Shown: positions 23,200 to 31,700 of the stretch, piece after piece | Position numbering within the stretch: position 1 is the first letter of the stretch | Layout: every line of letters starts with the position of its first letter | Source: Bog-756 sp963699345 | GTDB lineage: Bacteria; Actinomycetota; Acidimicrobiia; Acidimicrobiales; RAAP-2 | DNA: 64,000 bases | Reading direction: 5' to 3' | Assembly: GCA_963699345.1 (NCBI GenBank) | Contig: CAVOTL010000005.1 | Span: 1,736,001-1,800,000 of the forward strand | The notes under the pieces: generated by a model | The model's database searches: none | The model's input: only the letters and a program-made list of their open reading frames with translations | Told to the model about the DNA's origin: nothing | Position numbers and translations under genes: made by a program

Positions 23200-25896
23200 T
23201 CAGGCGCCGTCCGCGGCGAGGGCACCTTCGAGGACGGCGAGGATCTCGTCACCCCACCGCTCGAGGCGGATGGGCCCCATACCCCGGCAACGGCCCAGTT
23301 CGGCGAGGGACCCCGGATTCCGCTCCGCGATGCCCACCAGCTCCTTGTCGTTGAGGACCACGTAGGCCGGCACCCCGTCCTTGCGGGCCACGGAAGACCG
23401 CCAGGCCCGCAGGGCGGTCTCCCCCGGTCCCCCCGTGCCGGGTGCCGGCGCCGGCCCGGTGCGTCGACGGTCGACCCGGCCCGCCCGCGCCGGCGGTCGG
23501 CCGGCGGGGGCCGGCGGGGTGTGGCTGGCCCGGCCGTCCAACTCGTCCAGGAACGGCGACGGCGCGGCGCGGTCGGCCAGCACCACCACCTGGGTGCCGC
23601 CCCGGGTCAGGGCGACGTGGAACACCCGACGCTCGCCCTCGACGTCGTCGCTCAGCCGATGCGGGAAGAGCCCCGCCGAGGCCCCCACGACCAGGACGTG
23701 GCCCCACTCCTTGCCCTTGATCCGGTGGACGGTCGACAGCTCCACCCCGGGGCCCGCCGCCGGGGGCCGGTCGAGGACCTCGCGCAGCCAGTGGGCGAAG
23801 GTGGCGGCGTCCGGATGGAACCCCGCCACCGACTCGAGCGCCGCCAGGTCGTCGGCATGGGTCGACCGGTCGGCCCCGGCCCGCGAAGCGTCCAGCGTGT
23901 CGAGCGTGGCGTCGAGACCGATGCCGACCCGGATGGCCTCGAGGGCGTCGGCCGTCGAGCGGGCGGTGGCCGCTACGACCACGTCGAGGTCGTCGGCATA
24001 CGCCTGGAGCTTGGGCACGTCACGGCCCGAGAGGCGCGAGGCCAGGCGTCGGATGTCGGTGACCGACGTGGTCCGCGACTTGGTCATCATGTCCACCACC
24101 ATGGGAGCGATGCCCCGCGACGGCCGGCGGACGGTGTCGCGCACGTCCTCCCGTCGGATGGCCCCGGGGTCGCTGCCGATCCGCAGATAGGCGAATGCCG
24201 TCCGGATCCCGGTGCGCGCCAGCACCTGGGTGCCGAGCGGGGTGGTGCACGGCACGTCCGACTCCAGACAGGCCACTTGCACGGGCAGGAGGGCCGAATT
24301 CACGCGGGCGAGGACGGCGATGTCGGTCGGGTCGACACCCGCCGCCCGCCACGCCTCGATCACCTCGACGGCGCGACCGGCCAGCTCGTCGTTCGGCACG
24401 CGGTCGACCACGACGGGGCCCGAGCCGGCCAGCGGCCCCGAGTCCGGCGCGGGTGGGTCGGTGCGGTCCCGGGGGCTCCGGATCGTCTTCGCCACCCGCT
24501 CGTGGTTGTACGACAGGAGGTGGCGGGCGGCGTCGACCACCCCGGGCGGACAGCGGTAGTTCACCTCGAGGGGGTGGTCGGCGGCCCCGGGAAAGTACCG
24601 TCCGAAGTCGATCAGGAACTCGGGTGTGGCCCCGGAGTAGCCGTAGATGACCTGGTCGTCATCGCCCACGCCGAAACAGTCGAACCCCGGTGCCACCAAC
24701 AGACGGATGAGCAGGAGATGGGCCGGGGTCAGGTCCTGGAACTCGTCGACCAGCATGCGTCGACACCGGGCCTGGGCGGCCGCCCGGGCGTCCGGCTCCC
24801 CGGTCAGGATCTCCAGGGCCCGGTAGATCTGCTCGTCGAAGTCGACCTGGCCCCGTTCGGCCAGCGCGCGGCGGAATCCGTCGAATCCCTCGGCGACACC
24901 TGACGCGTCGGGGTACGCCTCCTCGGCGGCCTCGGGGGAGACCAGACCCAGTCGGATCAACGAGAGCGCCGCCAGATAGGGCGCGGTGGTGTCGGTGTTG
25001 GCCTGGCGCTTGACCACGAACAGCTCCCCCACGAGGTCGCGCACGGCCGGCTCCTCGAGCACCCGCACCGGTCCCGACGGACCGAAGGCGTTGCAGACCC
25101 AGAGCGCCAGGCTGTTGAGGGTGCGGACGTGGGGACCGTCCGGCCCGAGCACGTCGGCGGTCCGACCCCGCAGTTCCTCGGCGGCCCGGGTGTTGTAGGC
25201 CAGTGCGGTGACGACCCCCGGGTGGGTACCGCGCCGCACCACCAGCCGCAGGCGCTCGGTCAGCACCCGGGTCTTGCCCGATCCGGCCGGGGCGATCACC
25301 CGGGCGGGCCCGGAGGCGTGGTCGACCGCCGCCAGCTGGTCGGGGGCCAGATCCGCCTCGGGGGATCGTCTCGACGAGGGGGTGAGCCGGCCCGCCTCGG
25401 TGGTCCACCGGTGGACGACCGAGGTCCCATCGGAGACGTCCGGTGGATCCGGGGGCCCACCGTCGACCCACAGCGGCGTGCCGTCCGCCCGCAGCACGTC
25501 GGCCGGACCGTCCTCGACCACCCCCTCGTCGGCCAGCCGCCGGGCCACCTTGCGGCCGTGCCACCACACCGGGGTGCCGTCGCGGGCGTCGTAGGCGTTG
25601 GCCCAGACGAGGAACTGGAGACGCTCCCGCCAGAAGGTGAAGTCCGGCGACAAGGCGTACACCGGACCTCCGTACCGCTCCGGAACCCGGAGCCCCTCGG
25701 GATCCGCCGCCAGCTCGATCACGACGGGCCGCCGGGCCGCCCAGGCGCGGTGCAGGGCGTCGACGACCGGGGCCGGGGCGGCGAGATCGTCGGGTCCGAC
25801 GATCAGGCGGGGCGCGCCGTCCCACGCGTCGGGGGGCGTCGCCCCGGGACCGACCACCACGCTCCTGCCCAACTCCACCGGTCCCGGATAGGTCAC
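23200..25896 (-). CDS. UvrD/Rep-family superfamily I helicase with N-terminal extension and C-terminal HRDC domain
   Basis: 898 residues. About 180 residues of unassigned sequence precede the helicase core. Walker A is APAGSGKTRVL (202–212), motif II lies in RMLVDEFQDLTPAH, and motif III is GVGDDDQVIYGYSGA. The late motifs STVHRIKGKEWGHVLVVGAS and RRVFHVALTRG are also present. The last 80 residues, with LNDKELVGIAERNPGSLAELGRCRGMGP, form an HRDC domain, as in actinobacterial UvrD2. It unwinds DNA in repair. The leading 180 residues are not part of UvrD2 as I know it and may be a separate domain. A single gene. Confidence 0.85.
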   Translation of the reverse strand: MTYPGPVELGRSVVVGPGATPPDAWDGAPRLIVGPDDLAAPAPVVDALHRAWAARRPVVIELAADPEGLRVPERYGGPVYALSPDFTFWRERLQFLVWANAYDARDGTPVWWHGRKVARRLADEGVVEDGPADVLRADGTPLWVDGGPPDPPDVSDGTSVVHRWTTEAGRLTPSSRRSPEADLAPDQLAAVDHASGPARVIAPAGSGKTRVLTERLRLVVRRGTHPGVVTALAYNTRAAEELRGRTADVLGPDGPHVRTLNSLALWVCNAFGPSGPVRVLEEPAVRDLVGELFVVKRQANTDTTAPYLAALSLIRLGLVSPEAAEEAYPDASGVAEGFDGFRRALAERGQVDFDEQIYRALEILTGEPDARAAAQARCRRMLVDEFQDLTPAHLLLIRLLVAPGFDCFGVGDDDQVIYGYSGATPEFLIDFGRYFPGAADHPLEVNYRCPPGVVDAARHLLSYNHERVAKTIRSPRDRTDPPAPDSGPLAGSGPVVVDRVPNDELAGRAVEVIEAWRAAGVDPTDIAVLARVNSALLPVQVACLESDVPCTTPLGTQVLARTGIRTAFAYLRIGSDPGAIRREDVRDTVRRPSRGIAPMVVDMMTKSRTTSVTDIRRLASRLSGRDVPKLQAYADDLDVVVAATARSTADALEAIRVGIGLDATLDTLDASRAGADRSTHADDLAALESVAGFHPDAATFAHWLREVLDRPPAAGPGVELSTVHRIKGKEWGHVLVVGASAGLFPHRLSDDVEGERRVFHVALTRGGTQVVVLADRAAPSPFLDELDGRASHTPPAPAGRPPARAGRVDRRRTGPAPAPGTGGPGETALRAWRSSVARKDGVPAYVVLNDKELVGIAERNPGSLAELGRCRGMGPIRLERWGDEILAVLEGALAADGA

Positions 25897-25962
25897 CCGG
25901 CCAACCTACCCACCGGCTGTGTCCACGGGCACCGGCGTCCACGCCGACAACACCGGTTACAA

Positions 25963-25977
25963 GGGACTTTCGGCCCT
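25963..25977. promoter_or_regulatory. DosR/DevR-like box upstream of the cytochrome b operon
   Basis: GGGACTTTCGGCCCT, within AAGGGACTTTCGGCCCTGGG, matches the inverted GGGAC…GNCCC core of DosR (DevR) and OsdR binding sites, which switch on genes in hypoxia or NO. It is 50–64 bases upstream of the ATG at 26027, inside the only plausible promoter region of the operon. Confidence 0.5.
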
Positions 25978-26026
25978 GGGGACGCGCCCCGGATCTCCGT
26001 AGCCTCCACTCCAGGAGGTCACGACC

Positions 26027-26218
26027 ATGCCGACCGTAGCCATCGTGCTCAGCACCCTGTTCGGGAGCCTCATCGACCTGAACACGCCGGGCCATTACAT
26101 CCACTGGGGATTCATCCAGATGTCGTACGCCAACGGACTGGTGATCCTGCTCATGATCATCGTGTTCTTCGCGGCGATCCTGATCCCCTTCAAGGGACAC
26201 AAGGGAGAGGACGGATGA
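26027..26218 (+). CDS. Small single-pass membrane protein heading the cytochrome b operon
   Basis: 63 residues. An N-terminal hydrophobic start, the motif NTPGHYIHWGFIQMSYANG (19–37), a transmembrane helix (about 38–55) and a short charged tail KGHKGEDG. Small proteins with GHYIHWG and the same layout occur in other actinobacteria; no function is known to me. AGGAGG stands at good distance before the ATG. Its stop overlaps the cytochrome b start (ATGA), so the two are coupled and probably assemble together. Confidence 0.75.
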   Translation: MPTVAIVLSTLFGSLIDLNTPGHYIHWGFIQMSYANGLVILLMIIVFFAAILIPFKGHKGEDG

Positions 26219-26943
26219 CCATCACCGACCCGAAGGCGGCACGGCCCGACCAGGCCGACCTCGACAAGGCGGCGGACCGGCCCGAGGACGCCGCGCAGTG
26301 GACCGCCAAGCTGCGGACCACGGCCGTCGAGGCCCTTCCGCCCCAGAAACTGCTCCCGGACCGCCAGCCCGCCTACGTGGCCTCCTGGATCTACGTGTTC
26401 GGCGTGGTGACCATCAGTGCCCTGCTCGTGGTCATCGCCACCGGTCTGGTCCTCGCCGTCATGGGGCCGACCTGGTGGCACGTGTCGTCGACCGGGCTCT
26501 TCGTCAACTCGCTGCACCTCTGGAGCGTCGAGGTCTTCTTCTTCGCCATGGTCGTGCACCTGTGGGGCAAGTTCTTCATGGCCGCCTGGCGGGGCCGTCG
26601 CCAGGCGACCTGGATCACCGGGGTCGTCTCCTTCCTGGTGTCGGTGGGTGCCGCATTCACGGGCTACCTGTCACAGCAGAACTTCGACTCCCAGTGGATC
26701 AGCACCCAGGCCAAGGACGGCATCAACTCGACCGGGGCCGGCGCCATCTTCAACGTCACCAACTTCGGCCAGATGCTGATGTGGCACATCACCCTGCTGC
26801 CCCTCTGCGTGATCGCCCTGGTGGGTGTCCACGTCCTGATGGTCCGCCTACGGGGCGTCGTGCCACCGTTCGCGGCCAAGGGGGAGGCACCCGACGGATC
26901 CGGGCCCGCACCGGTCGCATCGCCGACGGAGGTGGAGGCATGA
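26215..26943 (+). CDS. Cytochrome b (b6-like N-terminal) subunit
   Basis: 242 residues. Four membrane helices carry the two bis-histidine heme pairs: His101 and His115 (13 between) and His191 and His206 (14 between), the spacing seen in b6-type rather than mitochondrial cytochrome b. The Qo/Qi sites should exchange quinol and electrons, as in bc complexes. A complete cytochrome b would also need the C-terminal subunit IV; the next gene has its place. No Rieske or cytochrome c1 gene is in the window. Overlaps of four bases on both sides show a tight operon. Confidence 0.85.
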   Translation: MTITDPKAARPDQADLDKAADRPEDAAQWTAKLRTTAVEALPPQKLLPDRQPAYVASWIYVFGVVTISALLVVIATGLVLAVMGPTWWHVSSTGLFVNSLHLWSVEVFFFAMVVHLWGKFFMAAWRGRRQATWITGVVSFLVSVGAAFTGYLSQQNFDSQWISTQAKDGINSTGAGAIFNVTNFGQMLMWHITLLPLCVIALVGVHVLMVRLRGVVPPFAAKGEAPDGSGPAPVASPTEVEA

Positions 26944-27950
26944 GCGCCGACACCAGCCGCAGGCACAAGGTCCGCAAGTTCAAGCCCGACCGTGACGTCG
27001 CCCCCTGGCACGGGCGCTACACGCCCTACGACCTCGCCAAGGAGTTCACGGTCGCCCTGGTCGTCGTGATCGTCCTGGTGGCCGGCCTGGCGATCCTGTT
27101 CGGCTCCCCCGACGAAGCACCGGTGACCATCAAGTCGTGGTCGACGGCCGATCCGGTCGACTTCGCCCAGACGGCGATCACCGAGCTCGACGGTTCGAGC
27201 GGGACGGGCAGTTACGGGCCGCCGTACAACACTAACGGCACGGCACAGTCGATCGGCCCGCTGGCCCCCGAGAAGTGGGCCGGCGTCCACCACCCCATCG
27301 ACACCGCGCAGGACTACGTGCTGTACCCGCTGTCGACCCTGCCCAACGACCCCGGGGTCCAGGCCGCCGTCGCCGAGTTCAAGGCGGCGTCTCCCACCCA
27401 GCAGCAGGCCTGGACGGCGGCGTACGAGAAGGCGGTCGCCAACGCCACGTACGTCAACGGCAAGCTGCTCGTCCCCAAGGGCGACTACGGGCCGGTCGGC
27501 ACGCTCATCGCGGCCGAGACGGCGATGGCCCGGAGCGGCGCGCTCGACACCGCCCTGCTCAGCACCCGCCAGTTCTACGGCACCGACTACACCAAGCCCC
27601 TCCTCTTCGTCGCCGACGGCCAGTACCTGGCCAACCTGGCGACCGACCGGCACCTGGCCGGTGACCAGTGGGGGATGATGAACGAGACGGGCAACTTCCC
27701 GGGGCAGGCGTGGCTGTGGCTGTACACGCTCTGGTACCAGGTGCCGCCGATGAATTCCTCCTCGAACGGGGACCTCCAGGTGTTCACCATCATGATCGTC
27801 CTCACGTTCCTGCTGGCGATCCTCCCCTTCATTCCCGGACTGCGGTCGATCCCCCGGTGGACCCGGCTGTACCGGCTGATCTGGCGGGAGCACTACCGCG
27901 AGGTCGAACGCGGTGGTGGCGCAGCCGCCGCCACGGTGCCCACGGGTTGA
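26940..27950 (+). CDS. Membrane protein of the cytochrome b operon (unrecognised; subunit IV position)
   Basis: 336 residues. One helix near the N-terminus (about 36–54) and one near the C-terminus (about 281–300) enclose some 220 residues of soluble, probably extracytoplasmic sequence without Cys pairs or a CxxCH heme motif. The end, LYTLWYQVPP followed by FTIMIVLTFLLAILPFIPG and a basic tail, recalls the last helix of cytochrome b C-terminal domains, but the rest does not match subunit IV as I know it. It overlaps cytochrome b by four bases and is likely its structural partner. Function unproven. Confidence 0.7.
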   Translation: MSADTSRRHKVRKFKPDRDVAPWHGRYTPYDLAKEFTVALVVVIVLVAGLAILFGSPDEAPVTIKSWSTADPVDFAQTAITELDGSSGTGSYGPPYNTNGTAQSIGPLAPEKWAGVHHPIDTAQDYVLYPLSTLPNDPGVQAAVAEFKAASPTQQQAWTAAYEKAVANATYVNGKLLVPKGDYGPVGTLIAAETAMARSGALDTALLSTRQFYGTDYTKPLLFVADGQYLANLATDRHLAGDQWGMMNETGNFPGQAWLWLYTLWYQVPPMNSSSNGDLQVFTIMIVLTFLLAILPFIPGLRSIPRWTRLYRLIWREHYREVERGGGAAAATVPTG

Positions 27951-28026
27951 GCATCCGGAACCACCACCCCACCCGACCGACGTGGCAGACTTGCGCTCTG
28001 CCAAGACCGAGCTCGGAGGTGAGCCA

Positions 28027-28989
28027 GTGCGCTCGACCCGTGGAATGAAGAAGGCCGTCGTGGCCGTAGCCCTGGCCGGTACCGCCGTACTGGCGGCGGC
28101 CTGTTCGAGCAACTCGAGCAGTTCGACGACCACGACGACCGCGGCCCCGTCTTCGACCACGACGACGACGGCTCCCCCCATCCCGACGACGGTGATCCCG
28201 ACGCAGGTGGCGAACTCGGCGATCGCCGCCAGCGTGCCGAGTGCCATCAAGTCCAAGGGCACCATCACGGTGGCGATGGACGCCACCTATCCGCCGAACG
28301 AGTTCGTCGCCCCCGACGGGACCACGATCGTCGGCATGGACGCCGACCTCGCCAATGCCATCGCCCAGACGATGGGCCTGAAGGCACAGCTCACCAACGC
28401 CACCTTCGACACCATCATCCCGGGCATCGTGGCCGGGAAGTACGGCATGGGCGCCTCGTCCTTCACCGACACGCTCGCCCGTCAGAAGGTCGTCGACTTC
28501 GTGGACTACTTCAGCGCCGGTGAGTCGTTCTACGTGAAGGCGGGCAGCCCGACCACGTTCAACGGGTTGGCCTCGCTCTGTGGCCACTCGGTGGCCGTCG
28601 AGAGCGGGACCACCGAGCAGACGGACGCCACCACCCAGGCCGCCAAGTGCAAGGCCACCGGCAAGGGCTCGGTCCAGGTCCTCACCTTCAACACCCAGAG
28701 CGAGGCGAACCTGGCCGTGTCGAGCGGTCGGGCCGACGTCGGCTTCGCCGACTCGCCGGTGGCCGCCTACATCGTGGCGACCTCGAACGGCGTCTTCCAG
28801 AACAGCGGTGCGCCGTTCAACCTCGCCCCCTACGGTCTGGCCCTCCCCAAGGGGAACGGCATGGCCACACCGGTGAAGAACGCGGTGAACCTGCTCATCT
28901 CCAACGGCGTCTACAACCAGATCCTCACCAAGTGGGGCGTCCAGGCCGGCGCCATCCCGACGGCCACCATCAACGGCGCGACCAGCTGA
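28027..28989 (+). CDS. Amino-acid ABC transporter substrate-binding lipoprotein
   Basis: 320 residues. A lipoprotein signal with LAAAC lipobox (Cys26) is followed by a Ser/Thr-rich linker (about 27–55) and a family-3 solute-binding domain starting IKSKGTITVAMDATYPPNEF, with SSFTDTLARQKVVDF. It should capture a polar amino acid outside the cell and hand it to the permease and ATPase encoded downstream. The GTG at 28027 is preferred: GGAGGTGA lies before it. The 76-base space to the previous operon probably holds its promoter. Confidence 0.88.
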   Translation: MRSTRGMKKAVVAVALAGTAVLAAACSSNSSSSTTTTTAAPSSTTTTTAPPIPTTVIPTQVANSAIAASVPSAIKSKGTITVAMDATYPPNEFVAPDGTTIVGMDADLANAIAQTMGLKAQLTNATFDTIIPGIVAGKYGMGASSFTDTLARQKVVDFVDYFSAGESFYVKAGSPTTFNGLASLCGHSVAVESGTTEQTDATTQAAKCKATGKGSVQVLTFNTQSEANLAVSSGRADVGFADSPVAAYIVATSNGVFQNSGAPFNLAPYGLALPKGNGMATPVKNAVNLLISNGVYNQILTKWGVQAGAIPTATINGATS

Positions 28990-29017
28990 GGGCCCCGGTA
29001 CGCCACCCGGCTGACCG

Positions 29018-30034
29018 ATGACGGACGCCCCGGGCCCCTCCCCAGCCAGTGGCGGCGGACCGGCCGGGGACCCGGCGGCCATGAAGATCGTCCCCGTCCG
29101 CCATCCGTGGCGGTGGGTGGCCAGCGCGGTCATCCTGGTGTTGGTGGCGATGCTGGTCAACACGCTGCTCTTCTCCCACGTCGTCCGCGGCGGCACCCGG
29201 GAGGGTCGGTTCCAGTGGGAGGTGGTCGGCCACTACCTCTTCGCCACCCCCGTCCTGCGGGGCATCGTGGTCACCCTGGAGCTCACCGTCATCGCCATGT
29301 TGGCCGGCGTGATCATCGGGATCGTGCTGGCCATCATGCGCCTCTCCCCCAACCGGCTGCTGTCCGGCTCGGCATGGGTCTACATCTGGTTCTTCCGTGG
29401 GACCCCCGTCCTCGTCCAGCTCACCTTCTGGTACGTCGGGATCAGCTACCTGTACCAGCACCTCACCCTGGGGGTCCCCTTCGGGACCGCCCTCGTCACC
29501 TTGAACTCCACCACCCTGGTCACGTCGTTCGTGGCCGGCGCCCTCGGCCTCAGCCTCAACGAGGGCGCCTACATGTCCGAGATCGTGCGGGCCGGCATCA
29601 TCTCGGTCGACGAGGGCCAGACCGAGGCCGCGGCGTCGCTCGGGATGCCGAAGGGTCTCACCATGCGCCGGATCGTGCTTCCCCAGGCCATGCGCATCAT
29701 CATCCCGCCCACCGGCAACGAGACCATCTCGATGCTCAAGACCACCTCGCTGGTGTCGGTCATCTCGGGGGTGGACCTCTTCCAGGCCACCCAGAACATC
29801 TCCAACGCGAACTACGAGGTCGTCCCCCTCCTCATCGTGGCCAGCCTCTGGTACCTCTTCTTCACCTCGGTCATGACCATCGGCCAGTACTACATCGAGC
29901 GCCACTACGCCCGGGGCTCGGCACGCCAGCTGCCCCCCACGCCGTTCCAGCGGCTGACGTCGGCGCTGCGTCATACCCGACCGCGACCGGTGCCGGCGAT
30001 GGCCGAGGCCCCCTGGGTGGCCCCCCATGACTGA
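29018..30034 (+). CDS. Amino-acid ABC transporter permease
   Basis: 338 residues; a HisM/GlnP-type permease with an N-terminal helix (about 30–50) and five core helices. The EAA loop is recognisable in EAAASLGMPKGLTMRRIVLPQAMRII; the helix before it has RGTPVLVQL, the hallmark of the polar amino-acid family. It forms the membrane channel for the importer. It overlaps the ATPase gene by eight bases. Confidence 0.88.
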   Translation: MTDAPGPSPASGGGPAGDPAAMKIVPVRHPWRWVASAVILVLVAMLVNTLLFSHVVRGGTREGRFQWEVVGHYLFATPVLRGIVVTLELTVIAMLAGVIIGIVLAIMRLSPNRLLSGSAWVYIWFFRGTPVLVQLTFWYVGISYLYQHLTLGVPFGTALVTLNSTTLVTSFVAGALGLSLNEGAYMSEIVRAGIISVDEGQTEAAASLGMPKGLTMRRIVLPQAMRIIIPPTGNETISMLKTTSLVSVISGVDLFQATQNISNANYEVVPLLIVASLWYLFFTSVMTIGQYYIERHYARGSARQLPPTPFQRLTSALRHTRPRPVPAMAEAPWVAPHD

Positions 30035-30818
30035 CGCGCCGTCGTCCGGGCCCATGAGCCGACTCATGGTGGAGGCCCGAGGCGTGCACAAGGCCTACGG
30101 CCGCCTCGAGGTCCTGAAAGGCATCGATATGACCGTCGCCCGGGGCGAGGTCCTCTGCCTCATCGGGCCGTCCGGCTCGGGCAAGAGCACGTTCCTGCGG
30201 TGCATCAACCATCTGGAGAAGATCGACGGTGGCGAGCTGGCCGTCGACGGCGAGCTCGTCGGTTACCGGCAAGCCGGCAACCGTCTCCACGAACTGCGGG
30301 ACAAGGAGGTCTGCGCCAAGCGGGCCGAGATCGGCATGGTCTTCCAGCGCTTCAACCTGTTCCCCCACATGAGCGTCCTCGACAACGTGACCTCGGGGCC
30401 GGTCTGGGTCAGGAAGGCACCCGCCGGTCCGTCCCGGGAGCGGGCCCGCGTCCTGCTGGACCGGGTGGGCCTCGCCGACAAGGTCGACAGCTACCCCAAC
30501 CAGTTGTCCGGTGGCCAACAGCAGCGGGTGGCCATCGCCCGGGCCCTGGCCATGGATCCCAAGCTGATGCTGTTCGACGAGCCCACCTCCGCCCTCGACC
30601 CCGAGCTGGTGGGCGACGTGCTCGACGTGATGCGCGACCTCGCCCGGGAGGGGATGACCATGATCGTCGTCACCCACGAGATGGGCTTCGCCCGGGAGGT
30701 GGGGGATACCGTGGTCTTCATGGACGGCGGCGTCGTGGTCGAGCAGGGGGACCCGACGGCCGTCCTGACCCGGCCCCGGCACGAGCGGACCCGATCGTTC
30801 CTGGCCAAGGTGCTCTGA
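30027..30818 (+). CDS. Amino-acid ABC transporter ATP-binding protein
   Basis: 263 residues, GlnQ/HisP type. Walker A is GPSGSGKST, the Q-loop region VFQRFNLFPHMSVLDNV, the signature LSGGQQQRVAIARAL and Walker B LMLFDEPTSALDPE; the switch His lies in VVTHEMGFA. Powers uptake with the preceding binding protein and permease. An earlier ATG set about ten codons into the frame would also be possible; the first ATG overlaps the permease by eight bases and is used. Confidence 0.9.
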   Translation: MTDAPSSGPMSRLMVEARGVHKAYGRLEVLKGIDMTVARGEVLCLIGPSGSGKSTFLRCINHLEKIDGGELAVDGELVGYRQAGNRLHELRDKEVCAKRAEIGMVFQRFNLFPHMSVLDNVTSGPVWVRKAPAGPSRERARVLLDRVGLADKVDSYPNQLSGGQQQRVAIARALAMDPKLMLFDEPTSALDPELVGDVLDVMRDLAREGMTMIVVTHEMGFAREVGDTVVFMDGGVVVEQGDPTAVLTRPRHERTRSFLAKVL

Positions 30819-30833
30819 CCCGCCACCGGCGGG
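30819..30833. terminator. Possible bidirectional hairpin between convergent genes
   Basis: CCCGCC-ACC-GGCGGG forms a six-base-pair stem right after the ABC ATPase stop and before the end of the convergent gene. No T-run follows. Confidence 0.35.
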
Positions 30834-30841
30834 CTCGGCCC

Positions 30842-31645
30842 TCAGCGGTCCGGTGGCCGCGGCTCGGACCGGAGCGAGGCCACCAGGCCGGCCACGTCGG
30901 ACCGGTCGATCCGCCCCACCGCCTTGACCGCGGCTTTGCCGAGCGACGAGCCGAACGGCAGGGCGTCGACGAGTCCGTTGCCCGACCATCGCCGGATGAG
31001 GCGCAGCTCGGTCGACCGGGCCAGCATGCGCTCGTCGATCATGTGCCCCTTCGACATCAGCGCGGCGTTGGTGAGCCGCCGGACCTCGCCCACCTCGGCC
31101 CGGACCCCCAGCGCGTCCAGCCGGCGCACCAGGTACGAGCCGGTCGTGTACCAGTCGCACACCCCGTGGACCACGGCCGCCACCTGTCCGACGACGCCGT
31201 CGATGGCCAGGGCGATGAACGGCCCGCCTTCCAGCGTCGAGGCCGACGCCGCCCCGACCAGGGCCAGTTGCAGCGCTCCCACCGCCGCCTGGATCGACTT
31301 GGTCTGGCGCGCCGCCAGGTCCTGCACGCCGTCCACGTCGTAGACCACGGCGGGATGGTCGATGACCTGCGTGGACATCCAGTCCAGCATGCGGGGTGGG
31401 GCCGCAGCCACCTCGGCACGGACCCGCCGGAGCCGCCCCGGACCGGGCGTCAGCGCCTCTCGCCCGATCTCCCCCAGGGCCGCCTCGAGTTCGTCCGAGG
31501 CGCCGGAGGGAAGCCCGTCGGGGGCGAGCAGGTTGCGCAGGCTCCGACTGAAGGCGGCCCGGGCCCGGGCCAGCCGGGCCCGCCCGGGGGTGGCGCCGCG
31601 TCCGGCGTCGTCGGGCGTCGGGGTCTCCGGTGGGATGTCCGTCAC
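30842..31645 (-). CDS. Protein of unknown function
   Basis: 267 residues from the GTG at 31645; the frame is open further up but the added residues are Arg/Ser-rich and unconvincing. The protein is helical. A central moderately hydrophobic stretch (about 118–160, with AAVGALQLALVGAASAS and GPFIALAIDGVVGQVAAVVHGVCDWYTTG) could be a membrane-associated or packed helical pair. The end holds FGSSLGKAAVKAVGRIDRSDVAGL. I do not recognise the family. It is convergent with the importer and 55 bases from the end of the flavoprotein gene. Confidence 0.5.
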   Translation of the reverse strand: MTDIPPETPTPDDAGRGATPGRARLARARAAFSRSLRNLLAPDGLPSGASDELEAALGEIGREALTPGPGRLRRVRAEVAAAPPRMLDWMSTQVIDHPAVVYDVDGVQDLAARQTKSIQAAVGALQLALVGAASASTLEGGPFIALAIDGVVGQVAAVVHGVCDWYTTGSYLVRRLDALGVRAEVGEVRRLTNAALMSKGHMIDERMLARSTELRLIRRWSGNGLVDALPFGSSLGKAAVKAVGRIDRSDVAGLVASLRSEPRPPDR

Positions 31646-31700
31646 GCTGTCGAGTCTGGTGACCTGGGGCCACCGGGGCAAACGCCGACGACGCGGCCGA

